Source of the DNA: JBPOHE01 sp052035915
GTDB lineage: Bacteria; Pseudomonadota; Gammaproteobacteria; Chromatiales; Chromatiaceae
Length of the DNA stretch: 23,552 bases
NCBI GenBank assembly: GCA_052035915.1
Contig: JBPOHE010000149.1
Location: 1-23,552, forward strand
Direction: 5' to 3'
Shown here: one piece after another, positions 7,261 through 15,549 of the stretch
How the letters are laid out: each line of letters starts with the position of its first letter
How positions within the stretch are numbered: the first letter of the stretch is position 1
Notes under the pieces: generated by a model
What the model was told of the DNA's origin: nothing
What the model saw: only the letters and a program-made list of their open reading frames with translations
The model's database searches: none
Position numbers and translations under genes: made by a program

Positions 7261-7616
7261 GGTGGATCAGGAGGCGGATGACTGAGGCCATCCTAACACA
7301 GCCGGAGATGGGAATGGCATGGGGAAGCCCCCGACCCCGACCGGCGGCTCGAAATCCCCCTTCAGGGAGATCTCGAATCGGTGTGGATATCGACAGGCTT
7401 GCGGGCCGGGGCCTTGTAGCCCGGTTTTGCGTTCTCGAAACGAGAACAATTACATCTGGAACGACGCATTGTTCTTGTGAGGAGAACGAAAAATGGCCAT
7501 TTTGGGTCAATGCCCGGAGCCGCCGAGCCTCATACCAATGTTCCGCCGGGCCTGTTTCTCAGTGGCGCATCCGGGGCTGTCGCCCGACCACCAGGAGTTT
7601 CAGGCTTCGATCGGGA
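7261..7616. other. Intergenic region between the SNase-like gene and glgB
   Basis: Some 356 bp without a gene. It holds the upstream region of the minus-strand SNase-like gene, repeat copy 3 (7402-7517), and about 100 bp after the repeat before the glgB stop. Short open frames here give unstructured translations and are not called. No factor-independent terminator with a T-run was seen after glgB. Confidence 0.6.
7402..7517 (+). repeat. REPIN/MITE-like palindromic repeat, copy 3
   Basis: Best-preserved copy. Arms at 7430-7450 and 7468-7488 surround a 17-nt spacer, exactly the geometry of copy 1. The left arm CGTTCTCGAAACGAGAACA is a near-perfect hairpin. The right flank (AAAAATGGCCATTTT, ending GCCCGG at 7512-7517) matches copy 2, and its reverse complement matches the left flank of copy 4 over CCGGGCATTG. 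Confidence 0.75.
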
Positions 7617-9821
7617 TCAGGTATCCCGGTCCGCTTCGTAACGCAGCAAGAGACCACCCAGGGGCGGCAAGGTCAGGACCAGGGAGTAAGGACGATAGCC
7701 CCAGGGAATGGGCTCGGAATAGAGGCCGTGACTGTTGCCCATATCGCTGCCGCCGTAATACCTGGAATCCGAGTTCAGCACCTCCCGATAGTAGCCGGGT
7801 TCGGGCACGCCGAGCCGATAACCCTGCCTGGGCACCGGGGTGAAGTTCAGCACCACCAACAGTCGCTCGCCTCCCGGGCCCTTGCGAAGATAACTCAGGG
7901 TCGATTGGGAACTGTCATGGCAGTCGATCCACTCGAAGCCGGAAGGGTTGAATTCCTGGGCGTGGAGGGCGGGGGATTGGCCATAGACCCGGTTGAGATC
8001 CGCCACCAGTTGTTGCACCCCCTGATGCTGGGGCCGTTCCAGCAGATACCAGTCCAGTTGACCGGCCTCGTTCCATTCCCGCCCCTGGGCGAATTCGTTG
8101 CCCATGAAGAGCAGTTTTTTCCCTGGATAGGTGAACATATAGGTGTAGAGCAGACGCAGGGAGGCAAAGCGTTGCCAGGCATCGCCCGGCATCTTGTCGA
8201 TCATGGAGCGCTTGCCGTGGACCACCTCGTCATGGGAAAAGGGCAGCACGAAATTCTCGTTGAAGATATAGAGCAGCCCGAAGGTGAGCAGGTCGTGGTG
8301 GTAGTGGCGGAAGACCGGGTCCTTGGCCATATAGGACAGGCTGTCATGCATCCAGCCCATGTTCCATTTCATGCTGAAACCCAGACCGCCGATCCAGGTG
8401 GGGCGAGAGACCATGGGCCAAGCGGTGGACTCTTCGGCGATGGTCAGGGTGCCGGGGAACTGCTGGTGGGTGAGGCTGTTGAGTTCGCGCAGGAAGTCCA
8501 CCGCCCTGAGGTTCTCCCGACCGCCGTATTCGTTGGGTAGCCATTCATGGGGTTGACGGGAGTAGTCGAGGTAGAGCATGGAGGCGACGGCGTCCACCCG
8601 GAGACCGTCGAGATGGAATTCTTCCAGCCAGTAAAGGGCGCTGGCCAGGAGAAAATTCTTCACCTCGTTGCGACCGAAATTGAAGATCAAGGTGCCCCAG
8701 TCCTTATGCTCCCCGAGTCGGGGATCGGCATGCTCATAGAGGGCGGTGCCGTCGAACCTGGCCAGGGCGTGGCGATCCTTGGGGAAGTGGGCCGGTACCC
8801 AATCCAGGATGACGCCGATGCCTTGTTGATGCAGATGATCGACGAAATAGCGAAAGTCGTCCGGGGTGCCGAAACGGCTGGTGGGGGCGAAATAGCCCGT
8901 GGTTTGATAGCCCCAGGAACCATCGAAGGGATGTTCGGTGATGGGGAGGAGTTCCACATGGGTAAAGCCCAGCCGCTGGACATAGTCCCCGAGTTGGTGG
9001 GCCAGTTCCCGGTAATTGATGAAGCCGGAATCGTCCGTCCGCCGCCAGGAGCCGAGGTGGACCTCATAGATCGACATGGGGGTGTGTTGCCAATCCCTGC
9101 TCCGACGCGCCTCCAGCCAGGCCTCGTCACGCCAGGCATAGGTCCCGGCCTGGTCGATGATGCTGGCGGTGCTGGGGCGCAATTCAAAGTGATGGCCATA
9201 GGGATCGGCCTTTTCCAGGACCGTCCCATCGCGGGAGCGGAGCTCGAATTTGTACAGGCAGCCGGCGCCGAGTCCGGGGATGAAGAGTTCCCAGATGCCG
9301 GATTGTCCCCTCGCCCGCATGGGATGGAAGCGTCCATCCCAGCGGTTGAAGTCGCCGATGACGCTCACCCGTTCGGCATTCGGTGCCCAGACGCTGAAGA
9401 GCACCCCGGCGATGTCCTGGACCTGATGGAGATGGGCGCCGAGGAAACGATAGGCGTGCCAATGACGGCCTTCGCCAAAGAGGTGGAGGTCGAAGTCCGC
9501 TATCTGGGGCGGAAAACTGTAGGGGTCGTGGCCGAGATGATCGTGACCGAACTCATCGATCCAGGCGACCCGGTAGTGTGGGGGGATCTGGTCCGCCGGA
9601 CCGCCGCCTTGGAAGATATCCGTGTTGGGAACCCGCTTCAGCGGCAGATTCTGATCCGGCAAGCGGACCTTGCGGGCGCGGGGGAGAAAGACCCGCACCA
9701 GGGCCTGGTCGCCTTCGATCCGGCGGCCGAGGATGTCGAAGGGGTCATGGTGTCTGGCCTCGATGAGGCGTGCAAAGTCATGGTTCAGGGACTGTCTGCC
9801 GGCAGGGGTACGGCTGGTCAT
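7617..9821 (-). CDS. glgB: 1,4-alpha-glucan branching enzyme GlgB
   Basis: 734 residues, close to E. coli GlgB (728). It cuts alpha-1,4 chains and re-attaches them through alpha-1,6 links to branch glycogen. The layout is the long bacterial form: an N1 CBM48-like domain (about 15-115), a second CBM48 (about 130-225, with FSVWAPNAERVSVIGDFNRWDG), the GH13 subfamily 9 barrel (about 255-620) and an all-beta C-terminal domain. Catalytic residues are nucleophile Asp410 (GLRVDAVASM), acid/base Glu463 in AEEST, and transition-state stabiliser Asp531 (FSHDEVVHGKRS). Other signatures are YEVHLGSW, ELLPITEHP and WGYQTTGYFAP. It diverges from the glgC operon across a 116-bp gap that should hold both promoters. 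Confidence 0.96.
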   Translation of the reverse strand: MTSRTPAGRQSLNHDFARLIEARHHDPFDILGRRIEGDQALVRVFLPRARKVRLPDQNLPLKRVPNTDIFQGGGPADQIPPHYRVAWIDEFGHDHLGHDPYSFPPQIADFDLHLFGEGRHWHAYRFLGAHLHQVQDIAGVLFSVWAPNAERVSVIGDFNRWDGRFHPMRARGQSGIWELFIPGLGAGCLYKFELRSRDGTVLEKADPYGHHFELRPSTASIIDQAGTYAWRDEAWLEARRSRDWQHTPMSIYEVHLGSWRRTDDSGFINYRELAHQLGDYVQRLGFTHVELLPITEHPFDGSWGYQTTGYFAPTSRFGTPDDFRYFVDHLHQQGIGVILDWVPAHFPKDRHALARFDGTALYEHADPRLGEHKDWGTLIFNFGRNEVKNFLLASALYWLEEFHLDGLRVDAVASMLYLDYSRQPHEWLPNEYGGRENLRAVDFLRELNSLTHQQFPGTLTIAEESTAWPMVSRPTWIGGLGFSMKWNMGWMHDSLSYMAKDPVFRHYHHDLLTFGLLYIFNENFVLPFSHDEVVHGKRSMIDKMPGDAWQRFASLRLLYTYMFTYPGKKLLFMGNEFAQGREWNEAGQLDWYLLERPQHQGVQQLVADLNRVYGQSPALHAQEFNPSGFEWIDCHDSSQSTLSYLRKGPGGERLLVVLNFTPVPRQGYRLGVPEPGYYREVLNSDSRYYGGSDMGNSHGLYSEPIPWGYRPYSLVLTLPPLGGLLLRYEADRDT

Positions 9822-9937
9822 GGTTCGCTCGGCATCCGCTTAGCTGTTCAAACAAGGCGTTGATGGTAGCATATCGTTCCGATTCCACGGGCCGTGCTCG
9901 GCTAGATATCAGTCAGGGGATACATGGGGGAGGTTGT
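9822..9937. promoter_or_regulatory. Divergent promoter region glgB / glgC
   Basis: This 116-bp gap separates the two opposite start codons, so promoters for both transcripts should lie here, possibly co-regulated. TAGATA at 9903-9908 could be a minus-10 box for glgC, but no good minus-35 pairs with it. GGGGGAGG at 9926-9933 is the glgC ribosome binding site, 4 nt before ATG. Confidence 0.45.
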
Positions 9938-11206
9938 ATGGTTGGAGAGCAGAATCCGCGCTTTGTCAGTCTGTTGACCCGCAATACCCTGGCGTTGATC
10001 CTCGCCGGCGGGCGTGGCTCGCGTCTGAAGCATCTCACCATGTGGCGTTCCAAGCCGGCGCTTCCCTTTGGGGGCAAGTTCCGCATCATCGATTTTCCCT
10101 TGTCCAACTGCATGAATTCCGGTATCCGCCGGATCGGCGTGCTGACTCAATACAAGGCACATTCCCTGATTCTGCATATCCAGAAGGGGTGGGGGTTTCT
10201 GCGCGGTGAGTTCGGGGAATTCGTCGAGCTGCTCCCGGCGCAACAGCGGATCCAGAACAATTGGTACACGGGCACGGCGGATGCCGTGTATCAGAATCTG
10301 GACATCATTCGCAATCATGACCCCGATTTCATCCTCGTCCTCGCCGGTGACCATATCTATCAGATGGATTATGGCCACATGATCGCTTATCACGTCGATA
10401 AGAAGGCCGATATGACGGTCGGTTGTATCGAGGTCGATCTGGAGACCGCCAAGGGCTTTGGGGTGATGGAAATCGACAATCATCACCGTATCCACAAATT
10501 CCTGGAAAAACCCGAACATCCTCAGCCCATGCCGGGTTCCTCGGACCGGGTTCTGGCCTCCATGGGTATCTACCTGTTCAACAAGGCCTTTCTCTATGAG
10601 CAACTGATCCGGGACGCGGATACCCGGGGATCCACCCATGATTTCGGCAAGGACATCATCCCCAGCATCATCGGCAAGTACCGCGCCATGGCCTATCCCT
10701 TCCAGGAACCAAAATCCGGTCGCCAGGCTTACTGGCGGGACGTGGGGACCGTCGATTCCTACTGGGAGGCGAACCGGGAGCTGGTGAGCGTGACCCCGGA
10801 ACTCAGCCTGTACGACAACTCCTGGCCGATCTGGACCTACCAGGAGCAATTGCCGCCGGCCAAGTTCGTCTTCGACGACGATGACCGCCGGGGGATGGCG
10901 GTGGATTCCATGGTCTCCGGCGGTTGCATCATCTCCGGCTCAGCGCTACGACGCTCGCTGCTGTTTTCCAATGTGCACGTCCATTCCTACTCCGTCGTCG
11001 AGGATACGGTGGTGTTGCCGGATGTGGATATCGCCCGGCATTGCCGCATCAAGAAGGCGGTGATCGACAGTGGCTGCCGCCTCCCCGAGGGTACCGTCAT
11101 CGGCGAGAATCCCCAGGATGATGCCAGGAGGTTCTATGTGACCCGCAAGGGCGTCGTCCTGGTGACGCCGGACATGCTCCATCAAAGCGGTCACTATGTC
11201 CGTTGA
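9938..11206 (+). CDS. glgC: Glucose-1-phosphate adenylyltransferase GlgC
   Basis: Makes ADP-glucose from glucose-1-phosphate and ATP, the committed and usually allosteric step of bacterial glycogen synthesis. The ATG at 9938 gives 422 residues and has GGGGGAGG just upstream; the longer frame from 9770 runs over the divergent promoter and glgB and is rejected. The nucleotidyltransferase core begins with LAGGRGSRL (22-30) and KPALPFGGKFRIIDFPLSNC. GTADAVYQN, LAGDHIYQMDY and the glucose-1-phosphate site FLEKP follow. A left-handed beta-helix (about 315-422; VVEDTVVLPDVDIARHCRIKK region) makes the C-terminal regulatory domain. The stop overlaps the next gene's start by 11 nt, indicating an operon. 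Confidence 0.96.
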   Translation: MVGEQNPRFVSLLTRNTLALILAGGRGSRLKHLTMWRSKPALPFGGKFRIIDFPLSNCMNSGIRRIGVLTQYKAHSLILHIQKGWGFLRGEFGEFVELLPAQQRIQNNWYTGTADAVYQNLDIIRNHDPDFILVLAGDHIYQMDYGHMIAYHVDKKADMTVGCIEVDLETAKGFGVMEIDNHHRIHKFLEKPEHPQPMPGSSDRVLASMGIYLFNKAFLYEQLIRDADTRGSTHDFGKDIIPSIIGKYRAMAYPFQEPKSGRQAYWRDVGTVDSYWEANRELVSVTPELSLYDNSWPIWTYQEQLPPAKFVFDDDDRRGMAVDSMVSGGCIISGSALRRSLLFSNVHVHSYSVVEDTVVLPDVDIARHCRIKKAVIDSGCRLPEGTVIGENPQDDARRFYVTRKGVVLVTPDMLHQSGHYVR

Positions 11207-12899
11207 TCTCCCCCCCTTGAATGTGGTGCTGTGCTGGCACATGCACCAACCCGACTATCGGGGACCGGAGCAGAGCGATTTCCAGCTACCCTGGGTCTAT
11301 CTGCATGCCATCAAGGATTACTCCGATATGGCGGCCTATCTCGAAAACGAGCCCCAGGCACGGGCGGTGGTCAATTTCGCCCCCATCCTGCTCGAACAGA
11401 TCGACGATTATTCCGCCCAGATCAAGGCCTTTTTCCGGCGTGGCAAGGCGTTACGGGACCCCTTGCTGGCCGCTCTGGCCGCCGTCGAGTTGACGACGGA
11501 ACCCAGCGAGCGGATCCGGCTCATCCGGGCCTGTACCCGCGCCAATGAAAAGCGCGTCATCAATCGCTTTCCCATGTTGCGCAAGCTGGTGGATATCACC
11601 CGTTGGATCGAAAAGGAGCCCCATCTGGTGGGGTATTTCAGCGATCAGTTTTTGTTCGATCTCATCGTCTGGTATCACCTCGCCTGGATGGGGGAGTGTT
11701 TGCGTCGCAACGATCCCCGGATCGCGGCGCTGGAGCGCAAGGGGCAGGGCTACTCCCACGAAGACCGCGGTCAATTGTTGCTGATCATCAATGAAGTGCT
11801 CGGTGGTCTCGTGGGGCGTTACCGAAAACTGGCGGAGGCGAACCGGGTTGAGCTTTCGGTAACCCCCTTTGCCCACCCGATATTGCCTTTGTTGATCGAC
11901 CTCAAATCGGCCCGGGAGGCGTTGCCGGCTATCAGCCTGCCAGCCCTGACCAGTTACCCGGGCGGCGAGGAGCGGGCGCGATGGCATATCCGCCAGGCGC
12001 AGGCGGCCTTCGAGAGGTATTTCGGCTTCCGTCCAGGGGGGTGCTGGCCGGCGGAAGGGGGGATCTGCGAAGCGACGCTCAGGATACTCGAGGAAGAGGG
12101 TTTTCTTTGGGCGGCCAGCGGCCAGCAGGTGCTGTATAACAGCCTCAGCGCCTCGTCCGCCGGAGAGCCGTTGCCGGGACAATGGCTGCACCAGCCTTAT
12201 CGCCTCCCCGAGGGCCAACTCGGCTGTTTCTTCCGTGATGACGGTCTTTCGGATCTGATCGGGTTCACCTATTCGGACTGGCATGCGGACGATGCGGTCG
12301 GTAACCTGATCCAGCATCTGGTCAATATCGCCGAGGCCAATAGGGGGAATCCGGAGGCTATTGTCTCCATCATCATGGATGGCGAGAATGCCTGGGAGTA
12401 TTACCCCAACAATGGTAACTATTTCCTTCCCGCGCTTTATCGGCAGCTCGCCCAGCATCCGAGGTTGCGACTCACCACCTTCTCCGATTACCTACAGCGG
12501 CGACAGACCCAGGCTCCCGAACTCCGGCATCTGGTCGCCGGCAGTTGGGTCTACGGCACCTTTTCCACCTGGATTGGGGATCACGACAAGAACCGCGCCT
12601 GGGAGATGTTGTCCGAGGCCAAGATGAAATACGACCAGGTGCTCGCCGGTCGCCATCTGAAAAAATCCCAACAGGCCGCGGTGGACAGACAACTCTCCAC
12701 CTGCGAGGGATCGGACTGGTTCTGGTGGTTCGGCGACTACAACCCCGCGGATACGGTGAGCGATTTCGAGCGACTCTTCCGTCGCCAATTGACCCATCTC
12801 TATGAGTTGCTCGACGAAGAGCCGCCGAAATATCTCGCCCATGTGTTCGCCCATGGCACCGGGAATCCGGAACTCGGCGGCGTCATGAAACGCAATTGA
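11196..12899 (+). CDS. GH57-family glycoside hydrolase (alpha-amylase / glucanotransferase type)
   Basis: 567-residue glycosidase of family GH57, retaining enzymes acting on alpha-glucans. The family motifs appear in order: HMHQPDY (region 1), the middle AHPILPLL, GCWPAEGGI with nucleophile Glu287, IMDGENAWEYY with acid/base Asp395, and WIGDHDKNRAWE (region 5). Domain order is a catalytic (beta/alpha)7 barrel followed by a helical C-terminal domain, with no signal peptide, so it acts in the cytoplasm. Specificity (alpha-amylase, 4-alpha-glucanotransferase or amylopullulanase) cannot be fixed; a second branching enzyme is less likely given glgB alongside. Its ATG lies inside the last codons of glgC (ATGTCCGTTGA), so translation is probably coupled. 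Its place between glgC and malQ points to glycogen remodelling or turnover. Confidence 0.9.
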   Translation: MSVDLPPLNVVLCWHMHQPDYRGPEQSDFQLPWVYLHAIKDYSDMAAYLENEPQARAVVNFAPILLEQIDDYSAQIKAFFRRGKALRDPLLAALAAVELTTEPSERIRLIRACTRANEKRVINRFPMLRKLVDITRWIEKEPHLVGYFSDQFLFDLIVWYHLAWMGECLRRNDPRIAALERKGQGYSHEDRGQLLLIINEVLGGLVGRYRKLAEANRVELSVTPFAHPILPLLIDLKSAREALPAISLPALTSYPGGEERARWHIRQAQAAFERYFGFRPGGCWPAEGGICEATLRILEEEGFLWAASGQQVLYNSLSASSAGEPLPGQWLHQPYRLPEGQLGCFFRDDGLSDLIGFTYSDWHADDAVGNLIQHLVNIAEANRGNPEAIVSIIMDGENAWEYYPNNGNYFLPALYRQLAQHPRLRLTTFSDYLQRRQTQAPELRHLVAGSWVYGTFSTWIGDHDKNRAWEMLSEAKMKYDQVLAGRHLKKSQQAAVDRQLSTCEGSDWFWWFGDYNPADTVSDFERLFRRQLTHLYELLDEEPPKYLAHVFAHGTGNPELGGVMKRN

Positions 12900-12924
12900 T
12901 CCGGGGAGCTATCCACCTCCCGGC

Positions 12925-12949
12925 CCGGACCGCCGGCTAGGCCGGTGGC
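12925..12949 (+). other. Short GC hairpin between the GH57 gene and malQ
   Basis: CCGCCGGC pairs with GCCGGTGG around a 3-nt TAG loop, with one G-T pair, in the 70-bp gap. There is no T-run, so it is more likely an mRNA-processing or stability element, or chance in GC-rich DNA, than a terminator. Confidence 0.3.
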
Positions 12950-12969
12950 TGCGATACTAGGAAGAGTTC

Positions 12970-14478
12970 ATGCAAGTCTCTCACTCCAACCAAGTGGAGT
13001 CGCTCCACTCCTGTCTGGATCGTCGTTCCGCCGGCGTGCTCCTCCATGTCAGTTCCCTGCCGGGATGGGGCACCACCGGGGATCTGGGACGGGAGGCCCA
13101 CCGCTTCGTGGATTTTCTCGCCACGGCCGGGTTCGGTGTCTGGCAGACCTTGCCCATCGGTCCGACCCAGGCCGATGGCTCACCTTACCAGACCAGCTCG
13201 GTCCATGCCGGCAATCCCCGTCTGATTGCCCTCGACCCGCTGGTGGCGTCGGGCTGGTTGGATGGGGATTCGCTCCCCGGGGGCAGGCTGTCCGACGAGG
13301 AAAAGCGCCTCGCGCTCAGACGCGCCTGGATGGGTTTTCAACAGCGTGCCAGCGTCGAAGAACGCCATCACCTCGCTGATTTTTCCCGGCAACAGGGCTA
13401 TTGGCTGGAGGATTATTGTCTCTTTCAAGCCATCCACCGGGATCTGGGCGGGTGCTGGTGGCAATGGCCGCCCGCCCTCAGGGATCGCCAACCCGCGGCC
13501 CTAGAACAGATTCGGGTTCGATTGGCGGACGAGATCGCCTACCTCGGCTTCGAGCAATACCTGTTCTTTTCCCAGTGGCTGTCCCTCAAGACCCATGCCA
13601 ACAGGCGCGGTCTGCGTCTGTTCGGCGATATGCCGATCTTCGTCGCCCATGACAGCGCCGAGGTCTGGGCCCATCCGGAGATGTTCGAGCTGGATGAACA
13701 GGGCTTGCCGCTACGGGTGGCCGGGGTGCCGCCGGATTATTTTTCCGAGCAGGGCCAGCGTTGGGGCAACCCTCTGTATCGTTGGGATCGGCTAGGGGAG
13801 GCAGACTTCTCCCTCTGGCTGGATCGCCTGCATACCCAGTTAAAACTCTTCGACCTGGTGCGGATCGACCATTTCCGCGGCTTCGAGGCCTATTGGTCGA
13901 TCCCTGCCGCCGATCAGCACGCTAAAAATGGTCACTGGGTCAAGGCCCCGGGCGATGCCCTTTTCGCCCGCCTGCATGAGGAATTCGATCCCCTGCCGCT
14001 GATCGCGGAGGATCTGGGCATCATCACCCCCGAGGTGGAGGCCCTGCGCCGCCGTTATCGTTTGCCTGGTATGAAGGTGTTGCAGTTCGCCTTCAGCGGC
14101 ACTCCGGATAATCCCTACCTGCCCTTTAATCATTCGAGCAACAGCCTGGTGTATACAGGTACCCATGACAATGACACCAGTCTCGGTTGGTATCGGAGTC
14201 TGGATCCCCACACCCGGGGTTTTGTCGACGAGTACCTGGGATATCCGACCGAGCCCATGCCCTGGCCATTGATCCGCATGGCCCTGGGGACACGGAGTGC
14301 GCTGGCGATACTGCCTATGCAGGATATCCTCGGGCTCGATTCTCAGCACCGCATGAATCTCCCGGGTACCACCGAGGGCAACTGGCAGTGGCGTTTCGAT
14401 TGGCATCAGGTTCCCACCGGCCTGGAGTCACGGCTGCGGCGCTGCCTGGCCATCTATGGTCGGCTTACAGACGGCTAG
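12970..14478 (+). CDS. malQ: 4-alpha-glucanotransferase MalQ (amylomaltase)
   Basis: Transfers alpha-1,4-glucan segments between maltodextrins (disproportionation), recycling short chains released from glycogen. Family GH77, 502 residues, about the length of the Thermus amylomaltase and shorter than E. coli MalQ because it lacks the N-terminal extension. The conserved opening is RRSAGVLLHVSSLPG and GSPYQTSSVHAGNP. Catalytic residues are nucleophile Asp300 (VRIDHFRGFEAYW), acid/base Glu347 (LIAEDLG) and Asp400 (YTGTHDNDT). PGMKVLQFAF and the terminal LPGTTEGNWQWR are also typical. AGGAAGAG precedes the ATG by 3 nt. It is 70 bp after the GH57 gene and is likely in the same transcript. Confidence 0.95.
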   Translation: MQVSHSNQVESLHSCLDRRSAGVLLHVSSLPGWGTTGDLGREAHRFVDFLATAGFGVWQTLPIGPTQADGSPYQTSSVHAGNPRLIALDPLVASGWLDGDSLPGGRLSDEEKRLALRRAWMGFQQRASVEERHHLADFSRQQGYWLEDYCLFQAIHRDLGGCWWQWPPALRDRQPAALEQIRVRLADEIAYLGFEQYLFFSQWLSLKTHANRRGLRLFGDMPIFVAHDSAEVWAHPEMFELDEQGLPLRVAGVPPDYFSEQGQRWGNPLYRWDRLGEADFSLWLDRLHTQLKLFDLVRIDHFRGFEAYWSIPAADQHAKNGHWVKAPGDALFARLHEEFDPLPLIAEDLGIITPEVEALRRRYRLPGMKVLQFAFSGTPDNPYLPFNHSSNSLVYTGTHDNDTSLGWYRSLDPHTRGFVDEYLGYPTEPMPWPLIRMALGTRSALAILPMQDILGLDSQHRMNLPGTTEGNWQWRFDWHQVPTGLESRLRRCLAIYGRLTDG

Positions 14479-14534
14479 GGGGATTGGCTCTCTCTCGGGT
14501 GGGCTGGTCTATTGTTTGACAGAAATCGCCTTCA

Positions 14535-14570
14535 TTGTCCTCATGCACAGGTTTTCGTTATAGTCATCCT
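14535..14570 (+). promoter_or_regulatory. Candidate accA promoter, possibly giving a leaderless mRNA
   Basis: TTGTCC (14535-14540) and TATAGT (14559-14564) are 18 nt apart, a fair sigma-70 pair. The expected start point falls at or next to the accA ATG (14571), and no Shine-Dalgarno is visible before that ATG. A better minus-35, TTGACA at 14516-14521, has no minus-10 at the right distance. Confidence 0.35.
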
Positions 14571-15530
14571 ATGGACCTGAATTTTCTCGAATTCGAACGC
14601 CCCATCGCGGAGCTTGAAGCCAAGATCGAAGAGTTGCGCCTGGTCGGCGACGACGCGGAGATCAATATCCAGGAAGAGATCACCCGCCTTCAGGCCAAAA
14701 GCAAATCCCTTACCGAGTCGGTATTTTCTTCGCTCACCCCCTGGCAGATCTCCCAACTGTCCCGGCATCCCCTGCGACCCTATCTGCTGGATTACGTCCA
14801 GCGCTTGTTTACCGACTTCCAGGAACTCCACGGTGACCGCGCCTTCGCCGACGATCACGCCATCGTGGGTGGAGTCGCCCGTCTCGATGGGCGTCCGGTG
14901 ATGCTGGTGGGTCATCAAAAAGGGCGGGATACCAAGGAAAAGCTGTTCCGCAACTTCGGCATGCCTCGCCCGGAAGGCTATCGGCGGGCGTTGCGGCTGA
15001 TGAAGATGGCGGAGCGATTTCGTCTGCCCATTCTGACTTTCATCGATACCCCGGGGGCCTATCCAGGCGTGGATGCGGAAGAACGCGGGCAAAGCGAGGC
15101 CATCGCCCGTAACCTGCTGGAGATGGCGGGGCTGCGGACCCCCATCATCTGTACCGTTATCGGCGAGGGCGGCTCCGGCGGGGCGCTCGCGGTGGGGGTC
15201 GGTGATCGCCTCCTGATGCTCCAGTACAGCACCTACTCGGTCATCTCGCCCGAAGGTTGCGCCTCCATCCTCTGGAAGAGTGCCGACAAGGCGCCCTTGG
15301 CCGCCGAGGCCATGGGGATCACCTCGGATCGGCTCAAGGAACAAGGCTTGATCGATGAAATCATTCCCGAGCCCCTTGGCGGCGCCCATCGGGACCTAGA
15401 TGCCATGTCCAAGCGCATGAAGCAGACGCTGTTGGATCATCTGACCCGACTGGAGCAGCTTTCCATGGATCAGTTGCTGGAAAACCGCTATCAGCGGCTC
15501 ATGAGCTACGGTCAATACAGCGGCGCCTGA
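14571..15530 (+). CDS. accA: Acetyl-CoA carboxylase carboxyltransferase subunit alpha
   Basis: With AccD, transfers CO2 from carboxybiotin to acetyl-CoA to make malonyl-CoA, the first step of fatty-acid synthesis. The ATG at 14571 (MDLNFLEFERPIAELEAKI) gives exactly 319 residues, the same as E. coli AccA; an in-frame TTG at 14535 would add 12 residues unlike the family. The N-terminal helical part (about 1-60) contacts AccD, and the crotonase-like carboxyltransferase domain follows. Signatures are FQELHGDRAFADDHAIVGG, GHQKGRDTKEKL.RNFGMP.PEGYRKA-type sequence, FIDTPGAYPG, and GEGGSGGALA that forms the acyl-CoA oxyanion pocket. The next gene starts 19 nt downstream. Confidence 0.97.
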   Translation: MDLNFLEFERPIAELEAKIEELRLVGDDAEINIQEEITRLQAKSKSLTESVFSSLTPWQISQLSRHPLRPYLLDYVQRLFTDFQELHGDRAFADDHAIVGGVARLDGRPVMLVGHQKGRDTKEKLFRNFGMPRPEGYRRALRLMKMAERFRLPILTFIDTPGAYPGVDAEERGQSEAIARNLLEMAGLRTPIICTVIGEGGSGGALAVGVGDRLLMLQYSTYSVISPEGCASILWKSADKAPLAAEAMGITSDRLKEQGLIDEIIPEPLGGAHRDLDAMSKRMKQTLLDHLTRLEQLSMDQLLENRYQRLMSYGQYSGA

Positions 15531-15549
15531 TTCCCCGCGTTCTTCCCAG

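Noticed and set aside
7278..8540. 420-codon plus-strand frame across the 7.4-kb repeat and the glgB 3' half
   Set aside because: It runs through repeat copy 3 and antisense to glgB; no family features.
8547..9863. 438-codon plus-strand frame opposite glgB
   Set aside because: Shadow of glgB; acidic low-complexity translation with no motif, while glgB has all its catalytic residues.
9770..9937. 56-residue N-terminal extension of glgC
   Set aside because: Overlaps glgB and the divergent promoter; ATG 9938 has a strong ribosome binding site and matches GlgC length.
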